The translations under genes were made by a program, and so were the position numbers. From Bacteroidota bacterium (GTDB lineage: Bacteria; Bacteroidota; Bacteroidia; Flavobacteriales; BACL11): a stretch of 32,863 nt of DNA. Positions 16,415 through 26,332 of this stretch are shown here, piece by piece. The notes below the pieces were generated by a model. The model saw nothing but the letters and a program-made list of their open reading frames with translations. It did not search any database and was not told the DNA's origin. The stretch's first letter is position 1. Each line of letters opens with the position of its first letter. The DNA is taken from contig JAOOLD010000014.1 in assembly GCA_028408365.1 (NCBI GenBank), positions 1-32,863 on the forward strand, read 5' to 3'.

Positions 16415-17623
16415 ATGTTTGACAAAATAGAAGATGCAATAATTGAAATCAAAAAAGGTAAAATTGTAATAGTTTTAGATGATGAAGATAGAGAGAACGA
16501 AGGTGATTTTGTATGTTCTGCACAGTCTGCCTCTCCAGATATAATTAATTTTATGGCCACTCATGGTAAAGGTTTAATATGTACCCCATTAACTGAACAA
16601 AGGTGTAGTGAACTAAATTTAGATTTAATGGTTGGAAAAAATACGGATAAACATGATACATCATTTACGGTATCTGTTGATCTAATAGGCAATGGATGCA
16701 CTACTGGAATTTCTGCATCTGATAGATCTAAAACAATAAAAGCACTTGTTAATACTAAAACAAATTCTAAAGATCTTGGAAGACCTGGACACATTTTTCC
16801 ATTAAAATCAAAAAATGGTGGAGTTCTAAGGAGAGCAGGTCACACAGAGGCTGCTGTTGATTTAGCAAAATTAGCAGGGCATTATCCGGCTGGTGTTATA
16901 GTTGAAATTCTAAATCAAGATGGAACTATGGCTAGAAGAGATGAACTATTAGAAATAGCCAAAAAATTTAATTTAAAAATTATAACAATAAAGGATCTTA
17001 TTAAATATAGATTAGAAAATGAATCGCTAGTCGAAGAAGTTACTGATGTTAACATGCCAACATCATTTGGAATATTCAATCTCAAAGTTTTTAACCAGAT
17101 TGATAACAATAATACTCATTTAGCTCTATATAAAGGTAAGTGGAACAAAAATGATGAAGTTTTAGTTCGAGTTCATTCATCATGTGTCACAGGAGATATT
17201 TTCTCATCACTCAGATGTGATTGTGGTGATCAACTAAAAGAATCAATGAAATTAATTGAAAAAAATAAAAAAGGTATTGTTTTATACATGAACCAAGAAG
17301 GAAGAGGAATTGGTCTGGTTAATAAACTTAAAGCATATCATTTACAAGAACAAGGTTTTGATACAGTAGAAGCTAATGAAAAGCTAGGCTTTAAAGCTGA
17401 TGCAAGAGACTATGGGATTGGAGCTCAAATACTAAGGAAAATGAACGTTAGATTAATTAATTTAATAACTAACAATCCCAAGAAAAGAGCTGGATTAGAG
17501 GGATATGGATTGAAAATAGTAAAAAACACACCCATGGAAATAAAAAGTAATTGCTATAATGATTTTTACTTAAAAACTAAAAGAGACAAACTTGGACATA
17601 AACTATTTAAGCTAAATGGATGA
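16415..17623 (+). CDS. ribBA: Bifunctional 3,4-dihydroxy-2-butanone-4-phosphate synthase / GTP cyclohydrolase II
   Basis: Catalyses both entry reactions of riboflavin synthesis: ribulose 5-phosphate to DHBP plus formate, and GTP ring opening. RibB occupies about residues 1-200 (metal and substrate motif VLDDEDRENEGDFV near residue 23, HDTSFTVSVD, RPGHIFPLK, RRAGHTEAAVDL). RibA occupies about 205-402, with the zinc cysteines in SSCVTGDIFSSLRCDCGDQL, the catalytic NQEGRGIGL and TNNPKKRAGLEGYG. Both halves look intact and 402 aa is standard. The stop overlaps the tsaD start by 8 nt, implying translational coupling. Confidence 0.97.
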   Translation: MFDKIEDAIIEIKKGKIVIVLDDEDRENEGDFVCSAQSASPDIINFMATHGKGLICTPLTEQRCSELNLDLMVGKNTDKHDTSFTVSVDLIGNGCTTGISASDRSKTIKALVNTKTNSKDLGRPGHIFPLKSKNGGVLRRAGHTEAAVDLAKLAGHYPAGVIVEILNQDGTMARRDELLEIAKKFNLKIITIKDLIKYRLENESLVEEVTDVNMPTSFGIFNLKVFNQIDNNNTHLALYKGKWNKNDEVLVRVHSSCVTGDIFSSLRCDCGDQLKESMKLIEKNKKGIVLYMNQEGRGIGLVNKLKAYHLQEQGFDTVEANEKLGFKADARDYGIGAQILRKMNVRLINLITNNPKKRAGLEGYGLKIVKNTPMEIKSNCYNDFYLKTKRDKLGHKLFKLNG

Positions 17624-18632
17624 TGATTTTTTTATTTTAGGTATTGAGTCATCCTGTGATGACACATCAGTAGCAATAACAAATAAAAACCATGTTTTAT
17701 CTAATATAATATCTTCTCAATTAGTTCATAATCAATACGGAGGTGTAGTTCCTGAAATTGCTTCTAGAGAACATATGAAAAATATTGTTCCAGTACTAAA
17801 AAAAGCATTAGAAGAGAGTATAGTTGATTTAAATAAAATTGATTTAATTTCATTTACCAACGGACCTGGACTTTCTGGTAGTTTGATAGTTGGCTCATCA
17901 TTCGCAAAATCACTAGCTCAAACATTATCCATACCAATGACTGATGTTGATCACATGAAAGCACATATTCATTCAATTTTTCTTAAAAATGATGCAAATA
18001 GATATCCAAATTTTCCCTTTTTAAGCTTAACTGTTTCAGGTGGTCATACTCAACTTGTAATAGTTAATGATTACAACAATTTTAAAAAGATTGGGAATAC
18101 ACTAGATGATGCTGCTGGAGAAGCATTTGACAAAACATCTAAATTTTTAGGATTAGGCTACCCTGGTGGACCAATTATTGATAATTTATCAAAAAAAGGT
18201 AATCCTATTTTTAAATTCGCAAAACCAAAAATAAAAAATTATGATTTTAGTTTTAGTGGATTAAAAACATCCATTATTTACTTTATTAAAAAAGAATTAA
18301 AAGAAAATTCAAATTTTATTGAAAATAATATTAACGATTTATGCTCTAGCATTCAACATAGTATAGTTGAAATATTAGTGGAAAAAACAATTAAATGTGC
18401 TATTGATTTGAATATAAAACAAATTTGTATTGTTGGAGGGGTATCTGCTAACTCACATTTGAGAGAGAAATTAAAATCTGAGTGTATAATGAACAAATTT
18501 GAATTGTTTTATCCTAAAATCAACTATTGCACAGACAATGCTGCCATGATTGCTATTTCAGGATATTTTAACCATTTAAACAAAAAGTTCTCAGATTTGG
18601 ATAAAATAATTGACTCAAGATTAAGTTTCTAA
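17616..18632 (+). CDS. tsaD: tRNA N6-adenosine threonylcarbamoyltransferase
   Basis: Transfers the threonylcarbamoyl group from TC-AMP to A37 of ANN-decoding tRNAs, working with TsaB and TsaE. The 338-aa protein has GIESSCDDTSVAIT at the N-terminus, VPEIASREHMKNIVP, the metal-binding HMKAH near residue 110, SGGHTQLV, AAGEAFDKTSKFLGLGYPGG, FSFSGLKTS, GGVSANSHLR and YCTDNAAMIA, so all ASKHA and metal motifs are present. It overlaps ribBA by 8 nt. Its 3' end overlaps the convergent hydrolase gene by 12 nt, with no terminator between them. Confidence 0.97.
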   Translation: MDDDFFILGIESSCDDTSVAITNKNHVLSNIISSQLVHNQYGGVVPEIASREHMKNIVPVLKKALEESIVDLNKIDLISFTNGPGLSGSLIVGSSFAKSLAQTLSIPMTDVDHMKAHIHSIFLKNDANRYPNFPFLSLTVSGGHTQLVIVNDYNNFKKIGNTLDDAAGEAFDKTSKFLGLGYPGGPIIDNLSKKGNPIFKFAKPKIKNYDFSFSGLKTSIIYFIKKELKENSNFIENNINDLCSSIQHSIVEILVEKTIKCAIDLNIKQICIVGGVSANSHLREKLKSECIMNKFELFYPKINYCTDNAAMIAISGYFNHLNKKFSDLDKIIDSRLSF

Positions 18633-19442
18633 AAAAAGCAATACATCAGACAAAACATTGTCTAAAACTTTAGTACAATTTGATTCATTAAAAGGGTGAG
18701 ACATACCAAATACATGATTTGAATCATACAATATCAGTTTACTTTCTTTTGAATTTTTAGAAATTTTTACTGACTCTAAGTAATCAACAGTTTCGTCATT
18801 TTTAGCATGCTGAACTAAGTGTGGAATAATAATTTTATTACAACAATTTAAAATATCGTAGTTGTCTTTATTATTAATGCAGTCAATATAAAACTGATAA
18901 TCTAAGGGAAGCTTCTGATTTGTTCTCTTGTTTTCAATGTAGATAACTTTTCTTTCCTCCCATAATTTAATCTTTACTGAATCTAACTTATTAAAAAAGT
19001 TAGATGGGGAACACCATGTAACAAGTTTACTTACTCTAGAATCCATTGATGATTTAATTATAGATATTCCTCCACCACGACTATGTCCGATTAGAATTAG
19101 CTCTTTATCAGAAAGATCATCTTTGACTTCAACATAATTTATCAATTGATTTAAATCATATAATTCTTTAGTAAAGTTATTTTGAGAAAACTTTTTTAAA
19201 TCACATAGTTCGTTTGGATTATTTATTGTTGTTCCGTTATGCGAAAAATTAAATTTATAAAATGTAATATTTTTATTGTTGAAAAAATCAGCAACATAAT
19301 TAAAACCACCCCAACCCTTGAAACCCTTAAAACCGTGACAAAAAATTATGATTTTGTTAGATTTATAGGAAGTCGAAAATCTGTCAACTAAAAACTTAAC
19401 ATTGTCGGATCCAGTAAGTTCGAATGTTTCACAATTTATCAT
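18621..19442 (-). CDS. Alpha/beta hydrolase (cytoplasmic)
   Basis: A 273-aa protein without a signal peptide. The alpha/beta hydrolase landmarks are complete: an oxyanion-loop HGFKGFKGWGG at residues 36-46, the nucleophile Ser121 in GHSRGGG, an Asp in HAKNDETV and a His in DSNHVFGMSHPF. The shape (HGFKG..., GHSRGG, serine hydrolase of about 270 aa) recalls dienelactone-hydrolase or feruloyl-esterase-like cytosolic enzymes; the substrate cannot be named. Its ATG overlaps the stop of the upstream secreted LVIVD-protein gene by 4 nt (ATGA), so the two are translationally coupled. Confidence 0.85.
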   Translation of the reverse strand: MINCETFELTGSDNVKFLVDRFSTSYKSNKIIIFCHGFKGFKGWGGFNYVADFFNNKNITFYKFNFSHNGTTINNPNELCDLKKFSQNNFTKELYDLNQLINYVEVKDDLSDKELILIGHSRGGGISIIKSSMDSRVSKLVTWCSPSNFFNKLDSVKIKLWEERKVIYIENKRTNQKLPLDYQFYIDCINNKDNYDILNCCNKIIIPHLVQHAKNDETVDYLESVKISKNSKESKLILYDSNHVFGMSHPFNESNCTKVLDNVLSDVLLFLET

Positions 19443-21430
19443 TCTATGATAAATAGCTTCTCAACTAATCCGTTTTTTAAAAATTCAAATGATACTTGAT
19501 TTTTTTGTGGCTTACTGATACTTTTTCCAAGTATATTGTAGTATAATTTCTTGCAATCATTATCTTGAAACAGCTCTTCATTATAAATGAAAGTAGTGTT
19601 ACTTGAACATGGGACATCAATCTCAATATCATAATAAAAGTAATAGTAGCCTGTAGGAGCAGAACTTGCACTAGATCTTGTAATAGACATTAATCCACCG
19701 ATATCATAAGGGTAGTTTGCACCACTATCGTTTCTGTATAATCCACTATTTTGACCGTTAATACCAAGTTGATGATCAATTCCTGCTGGTACATCAAAGT
19801 TTAATGTTAATCTTTGTGGTCCTGAAGATACATTTAAAGTTGTATCGTCAATAACTGTACCGCTATTATCTCTAAGTTCAAAAGTTATGGTATTACTATT
19901 ATCAGCGTAAAACATTGCAGATTTTATTCTAAAACTATCATATGCATCAAAAATTAAATGTTGATTTCCATTGAAATAGCCACCAGTTGAGAAAGTGTTA
20001 TCTAAAGCTCCACCAAAAGCTACAATTGTATTTGCGTTAGGGTTATAGTTCTGAGAGTTAGGATTAGTACAGCCAACAATCTCGAAAGAAGTGTCAATTG
20101 ACAATGATACATCTAAAACAGTTATAAAACCGTTACTTAAATTAACACTGAATGTATCAGTTATGTAACCATTCTTACTGAACTCAACATTGTAAAAACC
20201 AGAGTTAGGGGTTCCTGTATTATAATTTCCAAGTAGATTTGTTGAAGATGAATTAGCTATTGTATTTAAAATCTTAACATTAGCAGTGTTAATTGGAGAG
20301 TTTGTTAAAGCATCTGTTACATTACCCTCAAGATAACAGGCTTGAGAAAAGTCACGACCATAAACAAATAAAACTCCAGAATTATTTATACTATTTATAT
20401 CAGAAGATATTATATTTCCTGAAGGGAGAAATGGATAAGTACCCCAACATCCATTAAAGCCAGCGCCAGAGCCACTATATGAGTCATAGTAGGCAACCTG
20501 TATTATGTTATATGGATGAGTTATATCATGAACAGTTGTCCCATCTTGATAATATGATGTAATCAAAAAATTACCATCAACATGCGTATTATGAGGTGCA
20601 GAGTTTGAACCTGGATTAGATTGAATTCTATCAACTTCTTGAATATTACTTAAGTCAGTAATATCATAAGATCCAAGGAAGGCACCATTAACTTCATCTG
20701 TTGTAAAAACATAATCCCCATCATCTGAAACCCATGCATTGTGAGTAAAATTACTAGGGGTTGATTTAGAGCCAAGAGTTTGTGGATTAGATTTATTACT
20801 AACATCAACTATAAAAAGCTCTCCTGCGTAAATGCATCCAGCATACATTGTATCTCCTCTAACCATTCCATCATGAATATAATTTTGATCCCACTCTCCT
20901 AAATAGTGCGGGTTAATTGGATCAGCATTGACATCTAAAAATATAGCTCCATTTGATGGATTACTGCCACTATTAGAAGAAGCTCCAAAAATATAAGCAA
21001 TACCGTTTTCGTCAATATATATATTGTGAGCAGCGGTAAATTCCGTTGATAGACCGTTTGGATTAGTGAAATTCGTCTTGTGCCAGTAAGTATTTCCACT
21101 CATATCACTGAGATCAACTATTAATAAGCCCGCATCTGCTTCAGTTGTTACATATGCATAATTGCCCCATGTTTTTATGTCTCTCCAAGTTGAATTTAAA
21201 TCAGGAATATAGAACATTTCATTTAAATTCATTGGATTAGTAACATCAACTACTGAAAAACCATCATTAAGTCCGACTAGTGCAAATTCATTTCCATTAC
21301 TATCAACCCAACCCCAAATATCACTTCCTTCAGAAAAGGACCACTGGTAGGAGCCTAGCAACTGAAGGTTAAAATTGCTTTGTGAAATTGAAAATAGTGG
21401 TAATAATAATATAAGTAAGATTTTTTTCAT
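19439..21430 (-). CDS. Secreted LVIVD-repeat (choice-of-anchor B) protein with T9SS-like tail
   Basis: The 663-aa protein has a signal peptide (KKILLILLLPLFSISQ). Residues about 20-365 are LVIVD-type beta-propeller repeats, with recurring units such as GFSVVDVTNPMNLNE, GLLIVDLSDMSGN, ELFIVDVSNKSNPQ and SYDITDLSNIQEV. A carboxypeptidase-regulatory-like domain (LEGNVTDALTNSPINTANVK) follows at about 366-445, then a GCTNPNSQNYNPNA linker, a beta-sandwich at about 480-610 (TFELRDNSGTVIDDTTLNV, GLYRNDSGANYPYDI), and a tail LYYNILGKS...NGLVEKLFIIE that resembles the flavobacterial T9SS sorting signal. It is probably exported to the surface; the ligand is unknown. It lies 23 nt after parC, and the -7-like TAATTTTG at 21435 would make it leaderless. 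The next gene overlaps it by 4 nt. Confidence 0.85.
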   Translation of the reverse strand: MKKILLILLLPLFSISQSNFNLQLLGSYQWSFSEGSDIWGWVDSNGNEFALVGLNDGFSVVDVTNPMNLNEMFYIPDLNSTWRDIKTWGNYAYVTTEADAGLLIVDLSDMSGNTYWHKTNFTNPNGLSTEFTAAHNIYIDENGIAYIFGASSNSGSNPSNGAIFLDVNADPINPHYLGEWDQNYIHDGMVRGDTMYAGCIYAGELFIVDVSNKSNPQTLGSKSTPSNFTHNAWVSDDGDYVFTTDEVNGAFLGSYDITDLSNIQEVDRIQSNPGSNSAPHNTHVDGNFLITSYYQDGTTVHDITHPYNIIQVAYYDSYSGSGAGFNGCWGTYPFLPSGNIISSDINSINNSGVLFVYGRDFSQACYLEGNVTDALTNSPINTANVKILNTIANSSSTNLLGNYNTGTPNSGFYNVEFSKNGYITDTFSVNLSNGFITVLDVSLSIDTSFEIVGCTNPNSQNYNPNANTIVAFGGALDNTFSTGGYFNGNQHLIFDAYDSFRIKSAMFYADNSNTITFELRDNSGTVIDDTTLNVSSGPQRLTLNFDVPAGIDHQLGINGQNSGLYRNDSGANYPYDIGGLMSITRSSASSAPTGYYYFYYDIEIDVPCSSNTTFIYNEELFQDNDCKKLYYNILGKSISKPQKNQVSFEFLKNGLVEKLFIIE

Positions 21431-21434
21431 GATA

Positions 21435-21442
21435 CAAAATTA
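21435..21442 (-). promoter_or_regulatory. -7 promoter element abutting the LVIVD-protein start codon
   Basis: TAATTTTG on the minus strand matches TAnnTTTG and ends 4 nt before the ATG at 21430, so a transcript from it would be leaderless. There is no TTG at the -33 distance, and in this A/T-rich gap the match may be fortuitous. Confidence 0.3.
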
Positions 21443-21453
21443 ATGAATTCTAA

Positions 21454-24003
21454 TTAAAGATTTAAGCTAATTTGATTATTGAAATTTGACTCATCACTAT
21501 CTGAGTTTTTGTCATTAGTAACTTTTACTAAATTTTCAATATCAGTTTCTTTGTTTGAAATCTCAATATCAATAATCTTCTTTTTTGAAAGAATTTTTCC
21601 TTTTGCATTTTGACTTTTAACTGAAATAAAATCAAGTAGTTCAATGTTTAAGAATTGTCTGTCTTTTCCTGCCTCTTTCTTAAATGTTAATTTTGCAACA
21701 GGATTAAGTAAAGTTGTAACATTTTCTAAATAACTGTCTTTTGTTCCACTAAACAATAAGGTTGGTTTTGAAACAATCTCAGCTTTAAATCTTTTTAAAT
21801 AAAATAAATTCTTTAAGCCATCAAAGTAAATAATGCTTATAACTTTTTCGGGGTCATATTTTTCTATTAGTATTAAATCATCACTAAAATGATTGATTAG
21901 TTCATATGATTTAAATTCCATAACACCTTTCTGATTAATAGTTATAATTCTATCATCAGATGAAAACTCCCCAATAAATTCTCCCCGATTATCTACATTT
22001 AGTCTATTTACTGAATTATCATACCATATTTTTCTGGCTTGTAGAGTAGATATTCCTGATTCTTTAAGATTTACTCTTTTCACAGATTTTTTGGTAACTA
22101 TATTTCCGATAGATGATCTTCCTTTAATAGAAATTTTTGAAAAGTCAATTTCTAGTTTTAAGTTTTTTATGTTTTTGATAGCTCTTAAATGAATGTTTAC
22201 TTTTTCAGCTTCTCCGTTGGGGTTAACAGTTAAATACAAGATATTGTCATTGCTATCATTTTTGCATAATTTATATTCTTTGTTTCTAGAGATAGATTTG
22301 ACCGCAAATCTTTTAATATAAGTATTTACAGATTTACTGTCTTTATAGATCATATTGTATATAGTTCTATCATCATTTTTCTTAAAAACATAGCAATGAA
22401 TGATATCTTTACCAACAAATACTTTTTTATCAACTTTAACAATCTTTAAGATTCCATTTTTTCTAATCACAATGATGTCATCAATATCAGAGCAATCAGA
22501 AATAAATTCATCCCTTCTCATGTTGGTCCCAATAAAACCTTCTGACTTATTAACGTAAAGTTTTTTATTTGATGCAACAACTTTTACTGCATCAATATTT
22601 TCAAACGTTTTTATGACAGTTTTTCTTTTTTTGTCAGCACCAAATCTTTTCTTCAAATCTTTGAAATAATCAATGCAAAAATCATCTATATTTTTTATGT
22701 TATTTTTTATTTTAAGGATTATTGATTCAATGTTTTTAATCTCATCTTTTGCTTTGTTAATATCAAATTTTGTTATTCTTTTTATCTTAATTTCAGTAAG
22801 ACGTATTAAATCATTAGTATTTATATCTTTTTTTAGATGATTAGTAAAAGGCTTTAAGCTAATATTAATAGTGCTTAATACTTTATCCCATTCTTCAATT
22901 TCTTCAATATTTCTGTAAAGTCTATTTTCAATAAAAATTCTTTCAAGCGATAAATTATGCCATTTCTTTTCATTTTCAATCAATCTATAATTTAGTTCTT
23001 TTAGTAGTAATGACTTAGTATTTTTAGTTGATATTTTCAATAGTTCAGATACTCCAAAAAAAACTGGCTTGTTATCCATTATAACACAAGATAATGGTGA
23101 TATTGATATCTCACAATCTGTAAATCTGTAAAGTGCATCTATTGTTTTTTCTATTGAAACGCCTGGGGGAAGTGTAATTAATATCTCAACATTTTCAGCA
23201 GTATTATCATCGACTTTTTTAATTTTAATCTTACCCTTGTCATTTGCTTTTAAGATGCTATTTATCAAATTACCACTATTAACAGAATGCGGTAGTTCAG
23301 TGATTATAATTGAATTCTTTTCATGTTTATCAAGTTTCGCTCTTACTCTTACTTTACCCCCTCTTTTGCCGTCGTTATAAAGAGAAAAATCAGCAAAACC
23401 TCCAGAATAAAAATCGGGATATACTTTAGAGGATTTTCCTTTAATTATCTTTATTGATGCATCCAATAATTCATTGAAATTATGAGGTAATATTTTTGTA
23501 GACAAACCAACTGCAATACCTTCAACTCCTTGATTTAATAAAAGTGGAAACTTAATTGGTAAAATTTCAGGTTCATCAGACCTACCATCATAAGATTTAA
23601 TCCATGATGTAATGTTTCGATTATAAACAGTTGCAAGTGCAAACTCAGTAAGTCTAGTTTCAATATACCTTGGAGCTGCAGCTTTATCACCAGTAGCAAC
23701 GTTACCCCAGTTTCCTTGTTTATCTAATAGTAAATCCTTTTGTCCAATTTGTATAATTGACTCTCCAATTGAAGCATCTCCATGAGGATGATATTTCATT
23801 GTATTTCCAATAACATTTGCAACTTTATGATATCTTCCATCGTGTAATTCTTTCAAAGAATGAAGTATTCTCCTTTGAACAGGTTTTAAACCATCCAAAA
23901 TATTAGGAATTGCTCTTTCTAATATAACATATGAGGCATAATCAAGAAACCAATCTTTATATAAGCCAGAGAGCGGTTTTATATTTGAAAAATGATCATC
24001 CAT
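21454..24003 (-). CDS. parC: DNA topoisomerase IV subunit A
   Basis: Breakage-reunion subunit of topoisomerase IV, which decatenates daughter chromosomes. The 849-aa protein has the winged-helix start DYASYVILERAIPNILDGLK, PVQRRILHSL, the quinolone-region KYHPHGDASIGESI (residues 70-83; Ala77 is where E. coli ParC has Ser80, which I recall as normal in this phylum) and the catalytic Tyr113 in APRYIETRLTEFA. A long coiled-coil and C-gate run to about 480, and a beta-pinwheel C-terminal domain follows. Assignment to ParC rather than GyrA rests on linkage to parE and on the diverged C-terminus. The start overlaps the preceding small gene by 8 nt. Confidence 0.94.
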   Translation of the reverse strand: MDDHFSNIKPLSGLYKDWFLDYASYVILERAIPNILDGLKPVQRRILHSLKELHDGRYHKVANVIGNTMKYHPHGDASIGESIIQIGQKDLLLDKQGNWGNVATGDKAAAPRYIETRLTEFALATVYNRNITSWIKSYDGRSDEPEILPIKFPLLLNQGVEGIAVGLSTKILPHNFNELLDASIKIIKGKSSKVYPDFYSGGFADFSLYNDGKRGGKVRVRAKLDKHEKNSIIITELPHSVNSGNLINSILKANDKGKIKIKKVDDNTAENVEILITLPPGVSIEKTIDALYRFTDCEISISPLSCVIMDNKPVFFGVSELLKISTKNTKSLLLKELNYRLIENEKKWHNLSLERIFIENRLYRNIEEIEEWDKVLSTINISLKPFTNHLKKDINTNDLIRLTEIKIKRITKFDINKAKDEIKNIESIILKIKNNIKNIDDFCIDYFKDLKKRFGADKKRKTVIKTFENIDAVKVVASNKKLYVNKSEGFIGTNMRRDEFISDCSDIDDIIVIRKNGILKIVKVDKKVFVGKDIIHCYVFKKNDDRTIYNMIYKDSKSVNTYIKRFAVKSISRNKEYKLCKNDSNDNILYLTVNPNGEAEKVNIHLRAIKNIKNLKLEIDFSKISIKGRSSIGNIVTKKSVKRVNLKESGISTLQARKIWYDNSVNRLNVDNRGEFIGEFSSDDRIITINQKGVMEFKSYELINHFSDDLILIEKYDPEKVISIIYFDGLKNLFYLKRFKAEIVSKPTLLFSGTKDSYLENVTTLLNPVAKLTFKKEAGKDRQFLNIELLDFISVKSQNAKGKILSKKKIIDIEISNKETDIENLVKVTNDKNSDSDESNFNNQISLNL

Positions 24004-24475
24004 AATTTTTATTAATTAGCGAATCTATTTCTTTAATTTTTGAAGAACTGAAAAATCTTAATTTAATTCGATGAACGTTATTTTTTTTTCTTTGAGATTT
24101 TATTCTTAATACAATTGTTGATGGGTTAAATAGAGCAACAAAAAAATTAAATCGTTTCACTATATAAATCTCATCAATCATGTCTTTTAATATATCAATT
24201 TCAGCTTTGTTTCTATTAAAAAACAATTTTTTTGATGTAATTTTTAAATAATTTTTGTTTAAATTAATGCTTGTAAATCTAATAATGAAAATCACAGAAA
24301 ATGAAACAATGGACGTAGAAATTATAAATATTAATTGATAATGATTTTCTATAAAATCATCAATGTCAGTGAACTTAATAATTTTTTCAGAAACAAAAAA
24401 AACTAGATTGCAAATAAAAATTATGATTGAAATAAGTGATAAAAAATTTATTCTATTGTAGTTTGTAATAATCAT
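23996..24475 (-). CDS. Small membrane protein of unknown function between parE and parC
   Basis: I do not recognise this 159-aa protein. Two membrane segments are clear: about residues 9-31 (NFLSLISIIIFICNLVFFVS) and 48-68 (QLIFIISTSIVSFSVIFII). They are followed by a basic, beta-rich cytoplasmic part (about 70-159; KNYLKITSKKLFFNR, FNPSTIVLRIKSQRKKN, HRIKLRFFS) that resembles a bacterial PH-like domain. The start shares one base with the parE stop (TAATG) and the stop overlaps the parC start by 8 nt, so it must be translated along with both topoisomerase subunits. That could mean a link between topoisomerase IV and the membrane, or only compact gene packing. Function is unknown. Confidence 0.8.
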   Translation of the reverse strand: MIITNYNRINFLSLISIIIFICNLVFFVSEKIIKFTDIDDFIENHYQLIFIISTSIVSFSVIFIIRFTSINLNKNYLKITSKKLFFNRNKAEIDILKDMIDEIYIVKRFNFFVALFNPSTIVLRIKSQRKKNNVHRIKLRFFSSSKIKEIDSLINKNYG

Positions 24476-26316
24476 TAATTTAAACTTTCTTCTATTTTAA
24501 GGTTATTAATTATAAATTCCTGGCGATCAGACGTGTTTTTTCCCATGTAATACTTTAACACATTATCTATACTAGTTTCTTTATTAATAATAACGGGATC
24601 AAGTCTCATATCCTTGCCAATAAAATTTTTAAATTCATTGGGTGATATTTCACCTAACCCCTTAAATCTAGTTATTTCATAATTTTTGCCAATTTTTTCA
24701 ATTGCATTTTGTTTTTCTTGCTCAGAATAACAATATATGGTAGTTTTCTTGTTTCTAACTCTAAAAAGTGGTGTCTGCAGAATAAAGACATGTCCATTTT
24801 TAACCAAATCAGAGAAAAACTGAAGAAAAAAAGTTAATATAAGAAGTCTGATATGCATTCCGTCTACATCGGCATCTGTTGCAATTACAATTTTATTATA
24901 TCTCAGCTCGTCTATCCCGTTTTCTATATTCAGTGCTGATTGAAGCAAATTAAATTCTTCATTTTCATAGACTATTTTCTTGCTAAGTCCAAAAGAATTT
25001 AAAGGCTTTCCTCTCAAACTAAATACAGCTTGAGTATTTATGTTTCTTGTTTTGGTAATAGAACCTGATGCAGAATCACCTTCTGTAATGAAAATCGTTG
25101 AATCAAGTCTTTCCTCCTTGTTGAGATCGTTATAGTGAACTCTGCAATCACGTAGCTTTTTGTTATGTATACTAGCCTTCTTAGCGCGCTCTTTTGCAAG
25201 TTTTTTGATACCTGACATAGCTTTTCTTTCACTTTCAGCTTGTAAAATTTTACTTTGTATTGACTTTGCAGTTTCAGAATTCTTGTGCAAAAAATTATCT
25301 AAATAGGATTTTATGAAGTCATTAATGAAAGAATTTATAGTAATCCCATTTGGTTCAATTTCAGTCGAACCAAGCTTAGTTTTAGTTTGAGATTCAAAAA
25401 CAGGATCCATCACTTTAATACTAACTGCAGCACTAATTGATTGTCTAATGTCATTTGCATCGTAATTTTTACCAAAAAACTCTCTGATTGTTTTTACAAT
25501 AGCTTGTCTAAACGAATTTTGATGAGTACCACCTTGAATTGTGTGTTGTCCATTTACAAAAGAAAAATACTGTTCAGTGTATTTATTTTTTATATGAGTG
25601 ATTGCTACTTCTATGTCATTTCCTTTTAAATGAATAATTGGGTATAGTGTATCACTGTCTATATTATCTTTTAATAAATCTAAGAGACCATTATTAGAAA
25701 AGAATTTATTGTTATTGTAGTTAATTGTTAAGCCTGTGTTTAAGTAACAATAATTCAAAACCATCTTTTCAACATACTCATCTAAAAATCTGTAATTACC
25801 AAAGATTTGACTGTCAGGCACAAAAACAATTTTAGTTCCCTTTCTAGATGAATTACTAATAACTTTTTCATCAACATCTAAACTTCCTCTAGTAAACTCA
25901 ATTGATTTACTTTTACCATCTCTTATAGATTTGATATTAAAAAAAGATGAAAGTGCATTTACTGCTTTGGTACCTACTCCATTTAATCCAACAGATTTTT
26001 TAAAAACTTTTGAATCATATTTAGCTCCAGTATTTATTTTAGAGACACAGTCAATTAATTTTCCAAGTGGGATACCTCTTCCAAAGTCCCTTACTGTTAC
26101 TTTATTATCTTTAATTGACACATCAATAGACTTACCATTTCCCATAACATATTCATCAATTGAATTATCAATTACTTCTTTTAGTAAAATGTATATGCCG
26201 TCGTCTTGAGATGAGCCATCACCCATTTTTCCAATATACATTCCGGGCCTGAGTCTGATGTGCTCTTTCCAATCTAACGAACGAATACTTTCCTCAGTAT
26301 ATAGATTTTTTGACAT
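24475..26316 (-). CDS. parE: DNA topoisomerase IV subunit B
   Basis: ATPase subunit of topoisomerase IV. The 613-aa length fits ParE of Bacteroidota (GyrB is longer). GHKL ATPase motifs: catalytic Glu47 in [21 protein letters not shown] (76-83) and [14 protein letters not shown]. The transducer contains QTKTKLGS with its conserved Lys. The TOPRIM motifs EGDSASG and [10 protein letters not shown] follow, and the C-terminal signature [13 protein letters not shown] is complete. It heads a minus-strand run with the small membrane gene and parC, with a likely promoter 17 nt upstream of the ATG. Confidence 0.95.
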   Translation of the reverse strand: MSKNLYTEESIRSLDWKEHIRLRPGMYIGKMGDGSSQDDGIYILLKEVIDNSIDEYVMGNGKSIDVSIKDNKVTVRDFGRGIPLGKLIDCVSKINTGAKYDSKVFKKSVGLNGVGTKAVNALSSFFNIKSIRDGKSKSIEFTRGSLDVDEKVISNSSRKGTKIVFVPDSQIFGNYRFLDEYVEKMVLNYCYLNTGLTINYNNNKFFSNNGLLDLLKDNIDSDTLYPIIHLKGNDIEVAITHIKNKYTEQYFSFVNGQHTIQGGTHQNSFRQAIVKTIREFFGKNYDANDIRQSISAAVSIKVMDPVFESQTKTKLGSTEIEPNGITINSFINDFIKSYLDNFLHKNSETAKSIQSKILQAESERKAMSGIKKLAKERAKKASIHNKKLRDCRVHYNDLNKEERLDSTIFITEGDSASGSITKTRNINTQAVFSLRGKPLNSFGLSKKIVYENEEFNLLQSALNIENGIDELRYNKIVIATDADVDGMHIRLLILTFFLQFFSDLVKNGHVFILQTPLFRVRNKKTTIYCYSEQEKQNAIEKIGKNYEITRFKGLGEISPNEFKNFIGKDMRLDPVIINKETSIDNVLKYYMGKNTSDRQEFIINNLKIEESLN

Positions 26317-26332
26317 AAAGATTATTCATTTA

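Noticed and set aside
21454-24003. Ala77 of ParC as a quinolone-resistance mutation
   Set aside because: The residue differs from E. coli Ser80, but from memory Ala is the usual residue in topoisomerase IV of this phylum, so it is not evidence of selection.
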